Origin: Asparagopsis taxiformis
Taxonomy: Eukaryota > Rhodophyta > Florideophyceae > Bonnemaisoniales > Bonnemaisoniaceae
DNA length: 64,000 nt
NCBI GenBank assembly: GCA_030407315.1
Contig: JALQPE010002679.1
Span: 1 to 64,000, forward strand
Direction of reading: 5' to 3'
Part shown: positions 55,559 to 64,000 of the stretch, piece by piece
How positions within the stretch are numbered: the first letter of the stretch is position 1
How the letters are laid out: every line of letters begins with the position of its first letter
Notes under the pieces: model-generated
What the model was told of the DNA's origin: nothing
Seen by the model: only the letters and a program-made list of their open reading frames with translations
Databases searched by the model: none
Position numbers and translations under genes: made by a program

Positions 55559-56191
55559 CACTACGGTGTTGGGAATGGAAAAATATAGTAAACTTACTGT
55601 CTGATACAGTGAAAATTATTTTCTGGCCGAGACAGTACGCGGAGACAGTTAAATTTACTGTCTGGGAATTCCGAAGTACTGCTGCAGCAATAAAATGGCA
55701 CCAAATTTGGACAGAATAAAAAATAGTAAAATTTACTGTCCAGAACAATAAAGTTTACTGTCCGGAAGTGTTGCCGCCAGAGATTATGTACAGCCAGTAC
55801 ATTTCACTGTCTGAGGCAATGCATTGTAATGCATTACTGCACTGCCTGGAAGAAATCTGGATACAGTGGTGTAGATAGCAAATTGTACTGTCTTCGAGTA
55901 GCACCGTCCATTGGTTGACAACACTGTCTAGTGGAGTGGACTTGAGAGGAAATAAGGAACATAATGTTAGTGTGAAGGTAAATATTGGAACGGTGTGAGG
56001 TATACGACTATAGAAATTGTGATAGAGCTTTACAGAAAGCTAGAAGCAGGGAAGCTAGATGCTGAATAGGACGTTGTAGAAAGAAAGATCGGGAGAACTG
56101 AACATATCTGGTTCGTCTCAGCGTAAGGAGAGAAAGGACAGAGTAGGCTATATTATGTTGAGTTTACCATTTCAAATTATACCTATCTATC
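55559..56191 (-). repeat. Repeat-rich transposon terminus, right copy (inverted)
   Basis: 633 bp, inverted relative to 22016-22635 and about 88 percent alike by eye. It carries the same ACTGTCTG / CAGACAGT series (55590-55930) and the same ends (CACTACGGTGTTGGG inside, ACCTATCTATC outside). It abuts methyltransferase copy 2. Confidence 0.65.
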
Positions 56192-56928
56192 TATGCATTG
56201 TGTAGTATACGTGGCCAATTCGAAAATGGCAAATATTTACGATTTCCGAGGAATTCGAATTTCGGCGGACACGACCGGCAACAGCAATGTACGAGCATTG
56301 CTGGCGCACGCGCGCGCGAATCGGCACACGTGTGCAGCGAACGGACTGGCATGCGGCCAACGGATCAACGGGTCCACACGCGCGACCCACAAGGTCCTTT
56401 CCCATTCGGGGACGTTACGAGCAGTGTTTACACTGTAATGCGATGGCTAAATAGGTATTGGCATCGTGCCAGGAGGGAAAGGGGGACAAGCATAGAACGA
56501 GCAACGAGCTCTAGTCTACGACTGACTTCTACGTTTACGTTTTCGCCTAACGAGGCTTCGTTTCCGCCGAGCTGCGCACTCCCTGCTCATTGCCACACGT
56601 GAGGCTGATCGCGTGTCGTGCTTACGGGTTTGGCTAAGAGCGTCTCCGGTGACGTGCCACCTCGTTTACCGAACGTAATCCTCGCGTGGATTGTTGCGTC
56701 GTGATGCTCGTGTCTACCGCTAACTACTCTACCTTCTACCTTCCTATCCATACAGTCAAACACCAGCGGCTGGCACTGTTCGTTGTTCCGTTTCGTAGGA
56801 CAGCGTGTCCACTGGCTCGTTCCAGCTAACTTCTTACCGAACCGTCGTTCCATACTGGTCTCTCGACCTAGAAGTTGCTACGAGCAGAACGAAAACCAAA
56901 AATCGTTGGTTTTCGACCTCGAGGTTAA
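56192..56928. other. Leader / LTR-like region of Gypsy D
   Basis: Moderately GC-rich, no gene. It includes an alternating CGCGCGCG tract (about 56310) and TGGTCTCTCGACC (about 56850), which could be a primer site. No matching 3' LTR lies in the window. Confidence 0.3.
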
Positions 56929-58628
56929 GTGTTCTTTACGTTACTAAAGCTAAGAGCTTACAGACGAAGATCTATTAATTACGCTGTGTCGAACTCCAGC
57001 ACATCGCCCAGGCAACCGTTGCTAACGTCAGCGGACGCCAAAGCCGACGTGGCCTTTTCAGCAGAAGCGATCTTCGCGACCGATCGATCTATCCCGACGG
57101 ATATCGAGGCGGTCGGTCGACTACCACACACGGTAACTCCGTTTGAGTCCTTGGGTATGGACCCCGCAACGCGCGGTCAGCTCAATGAAGGGAATGCGGC
57201 TTCCACGGCACTGCGTGTAGTGTACGAAGACCTTCGACGTCACATCGAAAGGGCGAGCGACGCGGCCGCCGACGAAGCCGTAAGGCAGAGACTCGGAGTC
57301 TCGGAGCGCGAAGCTTCTTCGCTTCGTGAACTCACGACTACCCTCGAACGGGAAAACCAAGAATTACGAAACCGCTTCTCCAACGTGGAGAGAATACCTG
57401 AATCGTTTGTCGCAGTATTCAATGATGTCCTCACCGGACGTTCCGCTCCGCCGAGCGGAAGCGTTCCGAATTACGAAGAAGGCTCGCGCGCCCATAACTC
57501 GCAATCCTCCCCGGCCGTGCCGGGAGGATACCTTTCAACACCCGGACCGACAACCCCAACTACGGTAGGAAGGGGGCGACAGTGCAACGAGCCATCGCCA
57601 ACCCCGACGAAAGGCCACGAAGGAAATTACGTTTTCACGATACGCCAGACCACGTGCGGTCAGCGAATGCAGAACGAACTGCACAATTCGAGACGAGAGC
57701 TCCCACGCCACACGAAGCGTACATTCCGTGGCTGGGTGCGTTCAGTGCGACGGACACGCGAGTCCACGAAAACGAACGTACCGACGCGGTACGCTTACCA
57801 GGGAACGCTATTGTTCCACCTTGCCACGCGTTGGCAGAGCATACGACGATGCTCGACGCATTCGCGGACGTAGTCTCGTACCGCATGTACCGACTTAATG
57901 ATGTACGCGAACATCTCTACGTGAACGAGAGTCAAAGCGTTCATAAGGTTAAGCGTGAGCTCGAGGGACTTTTCCCTACGTTGAAGCCGTTCTCTGGCCG
58001 GAATCCGATTACGTTGCTCGGATTCCTTGCCCAAATACGTGATGGGTTCAGCACACTCGGTGTGTGCGAAGGAGTGGCAGTACGCGCACTGCACTTCTTT
58101 CTCGACGGAGATGCCCGACGGTTCTACGGTTCCCAGTGTATGACTGGCGTGATCACGACTAATCCAACGAAGAGGTTCTCGTGGCCTCACGTAATCAACG
58201 CGTTGATTAAACGATATCTGCAAGACGACGTATTGCAGGAGGCCTACGAAAATGTCACGATGATTACGCAAAATCCTAACGAGGACGAGGATCAGTACGC
58301 TGATAGGCTCGATACTGCCACGCAGGCATGCAACTACGTGTTCACGGATCGACTCCTCATTCACCACTACGTGCGTGTTTTACTGCCCTCGACGCGGGCG
58401 GCGGTAACGGAACGACTCCGGACGCTCCCCGAGCGAGAGAGGAACGATCTCACCGTTGTGAGACGATTGGCGTCGGTCGAAGGAACGACCTTCCGTGCAC
58501 GTACAGCAGCTGTCGCGTCAGCTACGAAACCGAAAATGCGGTTTCCGACGAAGCCTATGTTGGCTATTTCCCGACCACGAGTCGAGGAAGTTCGTGGACT
58601 ACGACGAGTCCGCGTACTTACGAAATGA
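56929..58628 (+). pseudogene. gag: Gag of Gypsy D, one frameshift
   Basis: Frame one (56929-57873) gives an N-terminal part with a coiled coil (ASSLRELTTTLERENQELRN). Protein-like sequence then moves to the frame opening at 57582 (RRKLRFHDTPDHVRSANAER), which carries the Gag core GLFPTLKPFSGRNPITLLGF, HFFLDGDARRFYG, ALIKRYLQDDVLQEAYENV and QYADRLDTATQACNYVF, ending 58628. It is a larger Gag than that of element A. The shift lies near 57570. It forms the element's capsid if expressed. Confidence 0.7.
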
Positions 58629-58882
58629 ACGGTGTAGCCCGCTGGCACTATTCGCTTAAACACTGCAGATATCGATAAGTGCACTGTACTGCTATGCCGT
58701 ACATTCCCCAACCTCTGTAAGCAATGCTTACTTCTCTACTCATTGATGTATCTCGCATTGCGTATTGCAATTCCAAGGAGTCTCTTTAGACCCCGGTACT
58801 ATGTTCCCAACAGTCGATCTACGTTCTCGCAATTGTCTTATCCGAAATAAAACGTCGATGGCATCCTCCATCCGGAGGAGCC

Positions 58883-59614
58883 ATGGATCATCGATCTAGT
58901 GCTAAATTCGCTTCCGCATACGCGCTTCCAATCACGAACACACCGTGCAGCCTGAGCGAACAGAGCCTGCTGCCCGTGGCATACCACAACGGGCTAACGA
59001 GCCCAATTACCACGATGGTAACCCGAACATCCCCCGCGAGGGATGATGAAGACGTATCGCTGGCAGCGGTACGCGTTGCCGAGAATCTGGAGGGGATCCT
59101 CTTCATGGATGGGCCGCCGCCCGACGACAAGAAGACGGCAAGCGAAAAGCCAGACGAGCTCGAAGCTCGATTGAACCGTCCATGCGAGGACGTGCCGAAG
59201 CTCACGAGCGAGCAGACGCAATTGGCGCACTCAGTAATCCCGAACGATTACTGGACCTTGTCGTGCTGGTCCTGTCGCGAAGAAGGCCACTCGACGTTTA
59301 CGTGTCCGCGTCTGACGCCAGATCAACGGATCTTTTTCGCTTATATGTACTACCTCTTCCACGTGAAGAGCAACCCACGGCAGGCTGAGTACTTTCGCCA
59401 ACGAATGGACGAAACCAGGAACGACCTGATGAACGAGGGAACACGAACCCGCGGAGGTACGGCGCGCCGCCTACGATACTCCGAAACTCCAATCGTGACG
59501 GGAGAAGACTATTCGACCGACGCCGCGGCGACTTCCGTAATGATCGACGAAATCCCCGTCCGTGGGCGAGCGAACGAAATGACCAGCGTAATGGCCGCAG
59601 CGGAGTCTACGTGA
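58883..59614 (+). CDS. Nucleocapsid-type zinc-knuckle protein of Gypsy D
   Basis: 243 codons from ATG 58883. It contains the CCHC knuckle CWSCREEGHSTFTC at residues about 130-143, then RIFFAYMYYLFHVKSNPRQA and an Arg-rich stretch. It lies between the Gag core and the protease, as expected for nucleocapsid. 58629-58882 and 59615-60052 lack an open frame, so it may be a fragment of a formerly continuous gag-pol. Confidence 0.55.
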   Translation: MDHRSSAKFASAYALPITNTPCSLSEQSLLPVAYHNGLTSPITTMVTRTSPARDDEDVSLAAVRVAENLEGILFMDGPPPDDKKTASEKPDELEARLNRPCEDVPKLTSEQTQLAHSVIPNDYWTLSCWSCREEGHSTFTCPRLTPDQRIFFAYMYYLFHVKSNPRQAEYFRQRMDETRNDLMNEGTRTRGGTARRLRYSETPIVTGEDYSTDAAATSVMIDEIPVRGRANEMTSVMAAAEST

Positions 59615-60052
59615 CGACTCCCGCTGACGAAACACCACGCGAAGTGGGAACGAGTCACGATGACGAACGGGCTTCGTGGGCTCACGACGACGACGAGTCG
59701 AACGGCCTCGCGCCGGGAAACGACCAGGCGATGTAGGTCACGAGCCACCCACATCGCCTGAACCCTTACGTGAGAGGGGACGACCGACATCGAGGATTAG
59801 TCCTCCACAGGCTCACCGATGAACGAGAGTTGCGAAAAACTCACGGCCGCGAAGGCCAACTCGAGTCAAACGATACCCGACGTGGGAAATGATACGCAGT
59901 CCAACGGAATGAAATAACCTCACGCGAAGAGGAAAGCCCGTGGACGAGGGAGACGCGCTCCACGAAAGCACGACGCTTCAGAACGCGAGAAAGCGAAGCA
60001 CGCGGCTCATACGAAGCGTGCCGACGCAAAAGAAGCCATACGGGCTCATGCG

Positions 60053-61280
60053 GTGAAGCGACGAAACGCGAATGAAGACGGAGACCGCGCGCCGGTCAGA
60101 AACGACCCGTTGGTCCTCGATGGGCATATGTGCCTCCTCGCTTCGAAGCATTACATCGTGTCCGGAACGATTGGACTAGACCTCAACGTGATGAGGGCGA
60201 TTACCATCGCTATGGATACGTGCAGCGGCTACAACTTGATACGGACAAGTTTGCTACCCTACGACTGGGGTGGCCGCTGTCTACGTGACGAGGAGCTACC
60301 GAAGCTCGGAGACGCCAACGGGCGACATCTGCCAATCGAAGGCGCTATCCTGCTTCGTTTCAGGCTTGGGAACTCGCTGTTCCGCGCTAAGTTCTTCGTA
60401 GCCAACACGCTGGCTGTTCCCGTAATAATGGGTACGTCGTTCATGTCGAAGCATGTCGACGCTATACGTTGCCGAGCGCAAACAATCGAACTCCATCGAG
60501 GAGACACCATACCCATTATTGCGGAGGGTGATTCGACGACCCCGTACGAGGAGGGAGAAGAGATGAATCCAAACGTGGAACATCCGAAACGCCGCGCGCG
60601 TGACGAGGCCTCTAACCGGCCAAGTCGGACGTTCTCCGTTCGCCTAACGAAGTACACGCGTGTACCGGCGATGTCGCAACAGACCGTCAAAGTGACGACG
60701 GACGCGACTGGGATTGTCTCTCTCGAACCGAAGGCGTCGGTACAATTCCGACATGGGCTTCGTATAGCCAACGGAGTGGTCAACGTGGGACCGAGAGAGA
60801 CGTTCTCCATAATCGTATCTAACTTCACGAAGAAGGACCGCGAGTTGCCGAAAGGCGCGACGATTGCGTACGCGGTACGCTCCCCGTTGGGAATCGTCCC
60901 ACTCAAGCGTGAGGTCGGCGAAGCCCTCGCAAAGGTTTTGAACCTACCGCTAGTCGACGCGACGACAAGGACGAACGCTAACGGGTTGGGCGACGGAATG
61001 CCTGACCCGCTGGTCAACGAAAAGGGGAAAGACCCCGCCACGGATTGCCAGTCGACAATCGATTTGTCGCACCTCGACGACGAGGATTTACGAAAGCGCA
61101 TCCGCGAGATGCTCGAAACACATTCGTCAATGTGGACGAGTGGTCGCCTCGGCGAAATCAACGCTGCGGAGCATCGAATCAAACTCGAACCGGGCACGCG
61201 GCCCATACGTTCAATGCCCTATCGACAGGGTCCGGCTCTACGTACAATAGCCGAGGAGCAAATTAAGAACACTACTGTGT
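60053..61280 (+). pseudogene. Protease and RT-connecting region of Gypsy D, 3' truncated
   Basis: A retropepsin-like core, IAMDTCSGYNLIR (Cys where Gly is usual in DTG), is followed by LAVPVIMGTSFMSKHVDAIR. The connecting domain has ASVQFRHGLRIANGVVNVG and KKDRELPKGATIAYA, homologous to the start of element C, then MLETHSSMWTSGRLGEINAA and HRIKLEPGTRPIRSMPYRQG. The frame then enters ACTGCC/CAGTAAA repeats at about 61285 and stops at 61339, so RT, RNase H and integrase are missing. Confidence 0.75.
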
Positions 61281-61284
61281 CTGA

Positions 61285-62480
61285 AATCGGGCCTGGGGCA
61301 GTACTGTACGGCAATAAAATTTACTGCCTGAGACAGTAAAATTTAGTACTGTAAAAATATAAATTAATGCCCTACTTGCCGGCAGTACAGTGCACTGCCC
61401 GGAGGCAGTGGCCATGTGCTGCCGACGGCAGTAGAAAGTACTGCCTGGATGTATGACGTGAGGCAGTGGTAGGAGGCAGTGATAGTTGCTGGATTTAGAT
61501 TGTCTTTCTGGCAGTGATTTGTGCTACATTGGCCTGTAAAATAAAGTAGTATATTGTGCTGACTTGTGCAGCACGGGGAGGGAGTAAAATATGCTGTCCA
61601 GGAATATGGCCCACGGCAGTACTATTTGGTGGCGTGGGATGCACCGTGTGGCAGTAGAAGCTAGTGTTTCCGGCAGCGTGCTGTGCTGGCTGCGGGCCCG
61701 AATGACGGCAGCACATTTTGCTATATTTAGGTAGTGCCCCGATGTACTGTATGATACTGCCTGCAAGTCATGGCAGAGGCAGAGAAATGTACTGTATTCT
61801 ATTATTGGACAAAGCAGTAATTTCTGCTGCTGTGTGGTGCTGCTTTTTTTGTACTTACAGGTAGTGAAAAGTCTATGTTCTGGCAGTAGAGTAATGCAGT
61901 GGAATATGATGACAGCAGACATGCTTCGAGGCTGTGTATTCTACTGCCTGTGGAAGCGAGTGGGGACAGTAAATTATGATGTCTGACGAAATGTGTGAAA
62001 GCAATGAAATGAGGTGCTGATAGTCTCTGGGAAAAGCTGCCTGATAGTACTGCTTTATGATACGAAAAGTGCTACCGTACCGTGCTACTTGCCGTTGTGG
62101 AAAGTGCTGCCGTGCTCTACTACTTGCGTATGTGTAAATCACTGCCACGCTGTACTGCTCCAGGATATGTGAATTGCTGCCCCACAGCACTACAAAAAGT
62201 AGTAGATTTTGATGTATTATAGAGCTGTCTAGATCAGCGTAAAGTACTGTCTGATAGTGATGTCCTCGGCAGGGGCATAGGACAGTACCACTTACTGCCT
62301 GTGCCAGTGCAGTGTACTACCTGGAAGTGCTACCTGTGGCAGTACATTTCACTACCTGGAACTAGTGCTTGAGACAGTACAATTTACTGCCGGGAAGTCT
62401 ATACTGAACCTGTAAATTGTAGTGCCTGGCGGTACTGACTCGGTCAGAACGGGAAAGTAGTAGAATATGATGCCTAGGGT
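61285..62480. repeat. Dense ACTGCC / GGCAGT repeat tract
   Basis: About 1.2 kb with ACTGCC, ACTGTC, GGCAGTA or their complements every 15-40 bases, including CAGTAAAATTTACTG-type pairs. It is related in vocabulary to the ACTGTCTG arrays at 22300-22620 and 55590-55930 but longer and more diverged. It interrupts the Gypsy D pol. Confidence 0.6.
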
Positions 62481-64000
62481 AATACTTTCTAGTGCCTACA
62501 ATTGATGTTCAGGATGATAGAATGAGGTGGAAATGCCATTCCAGCCGCATGTTCAGGCATCTGGCTACGAAATGTCGGGCAGAATGGAGTATCTCTCTCG
62601 GTGGTCTTCATAGAAGTGTATAGGGATAACCAAGTGTGATCTAAAAGGATGTCAGAATTTTTATGTAGCAAGGACAACGATTCCTGAAGGATTGTTTCAG
62701 TTCTATCATTAGACTAGACTACTCATAAAATCGAACTATCGTATCTAAAATCTTACTATCTCTACAACCAGGATTATTGTGCAAGCAAATCGAATTCCTT
62801 GCTGTTTCAAAACTACATGTGATGTTCAGACAGGAGGGAAATAAACACCATTACAAATGATTTGCAACAGGTTAGCAATCGGATATAGAAAAGTATTGTA
62901 AAGGATGAGAAGAACATAAGTATGAATGGAATGAACAAACTTACCATCATTGAACTATTTTTGCGTGCAACGGTATTGGTTGTAGGTTGGAATGACGAAA
63001 ACTGATCCTATTCTAGTCTATTGATTTGAAAGGTTTCTGACATATGTATTGCTTAAGCAATACATATGCCAGCAACCATTCAAATCAGTAGACTAGAATA
63101 GGATCAGTGAAGAACGATACTCATGGTTAGTGCACTGTCTTCCATGGAAAACATGTGGAAAGAAATGAGAGAGGGGAAAGATACCTACTCGACAACGTAC
63201 CAGCCTTACCTGTCATCTTCATGATAACCGGATGATGAAATGGTCCTATGCGTCGCGCATCAACAGCCTTAAATAGACAGCTCATCCACTCATAATGACC
63301 TCGTCGTAACTGGAAGGCAGATGATTTGGCAGCGGATGATCTGTCAAATTTTCTGGACGTGATAAATTAGCAGAAATAGAAATCATGCCCCTAGGCAATG
63401 TCAAACCAACCTAAAAGTCTTGGTATTGATGTTTAGCTGCACACTGAAGGAGAAACTTCGAATAAATGCTGTAAATTAGAGTAGTAGACAATCCGAAAGA
63501 GAATTGCAACCGTGTTCTCATCTATATATAGTTTCTTACCATAAAAAGATTACTATTGAGGCCTATTATACCATGTACTGAAGCTAAATTGTAAATGATT
63601 CGTGTATTTCATTCAGAAAAGGAAGCAGGAATCGTTGGAGGCATTAAAGCTCGCTGAAGAACCCAACATGGGAAATCAAGTCACCTGTTCCTTGAGTTAG
63701 GTAGGACACTAGTCAGTGTGAAGTTTTCGATAAGATGTAACGGTAAGAAAATATAGGTACCATAAACTATTACAGTGGCCTGGTTAAAAAGAGACGGATA
63801 CCATCTTATTAGTTGCCTACTAGTTGACACTAATCTACAATTTGTGCAAGGTTCTCTCGAATCCAAAGAGAAGAGATGAAACGAACAGCTGTTCGGAAGA
63901 AAGGTACACCTCGAAGAACCCGGAGAAGGTTTGAATCATTGTCAATCCCATACGAAAGTGGGACAAGGCACGAAAATGGGGAAACCCCGCTAGTTTCGAA
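62481..64000. other. No gene recognised; one 108-bp palindrome
   Basis: A/T-rich sequence without a supported gene. 63001-63108 is a near-perfect palindrome starting ACTGATCCTATTCTAGTCTA and centred on GCTTAAGC, which could be a small hairpin MITE or cruciform site. Confidence 0.6.

Overview
This is a eukaryotic nuclear window made almost entirely of mobile DNA in several layers. It holds Ty3/Gypsy retroelements, a long-arm foldback element, small inverted-repeat elements, and genes of larger DNA transposons that carry bacterial-type DNA methyltransferases. Evidence for a eukaryote is the Ty3/Gypsy gag-pol genes and chromodomain, GT-AG splice-like signals, TATA boxes, a SET domain, and a copy of the histone H3 tail. 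Long frames without introns, together with DUF7869-like and DUF8039-like transposon proteins, would suit an alga (a red alga is my guess, low confidence). No rRNA, tRNA or clearly intact housekeeping gene was seen.

Layout. 1-3.7 kb: decayed unrecognised coding DNA, a GACGTCC/CTAGTA repeat zone and a pyrimidine-rich tract. 3.76-10.71 kb: foldback element with two inverted arms of about 2.16 kb. 11.2-12.7 kb: array of tiny exon-like blocks between splice-like signals. 13.0-14.3 kb: two tandem arrays and a nested palindrome. 14.6-21.7 kb: a chromatin-themed gene group, namely a ParB-DNA methyltransferase-SET fusion, a divergent Tudor/Agenet-like protein and a coiled-coil protein. 22.0-25.0 kb: a DUF7869 transposase-like gene ending in a repeat-rich terminus. 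25.7-35.5 kb: three tightly overlapping minus-strand genes (ParB, DNA methyltransferase, DUF8039-like), with a complete 6.85-kb Gypsy element (26774-33619) inserted in the methyltransferase. 37.2-42.1 kb: one intact unrecognised gene and decayed host-like sequence, including a TrmN6-like methyltransferase pseudogene. 42.9-54.1 kb: a second, chromodomain Gypsy element, frameshifted, with long antisense frames downstream of pol. 54.1-56.2 kb: a second, decayed copy of the methyltransferase and an inverted copy of the repeat-rich terminus. 56.2-61.3 kb: 5' half of a third Gypsy element. 61.3-62.5 kb: dense ACTGCC/GGCAGT repeats. The rest has no visible gene.

Two systems stand out. (1) The Gypsy element at 26774-33619 carries an antisense gene downstream of pol whose product begins with a near copy of the histone H3 tail (18 of 25 residues identical; K4 and K9 kept) and continues into a cysteine-peptidase-like domain. 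It has its own TATA box and a TTACTGTA-type repeat array upstream. (2) Transposon-associated ParB-type DNA methyltransferases occur in two architectures: one fused in frame to a SET domain, and one as three genes overlapping by ATGA and TAATG. Both suggest mobile elements that read, write or imitate chromatin marks. Most copies here are damaged, so the window shows architecture more than live activity.
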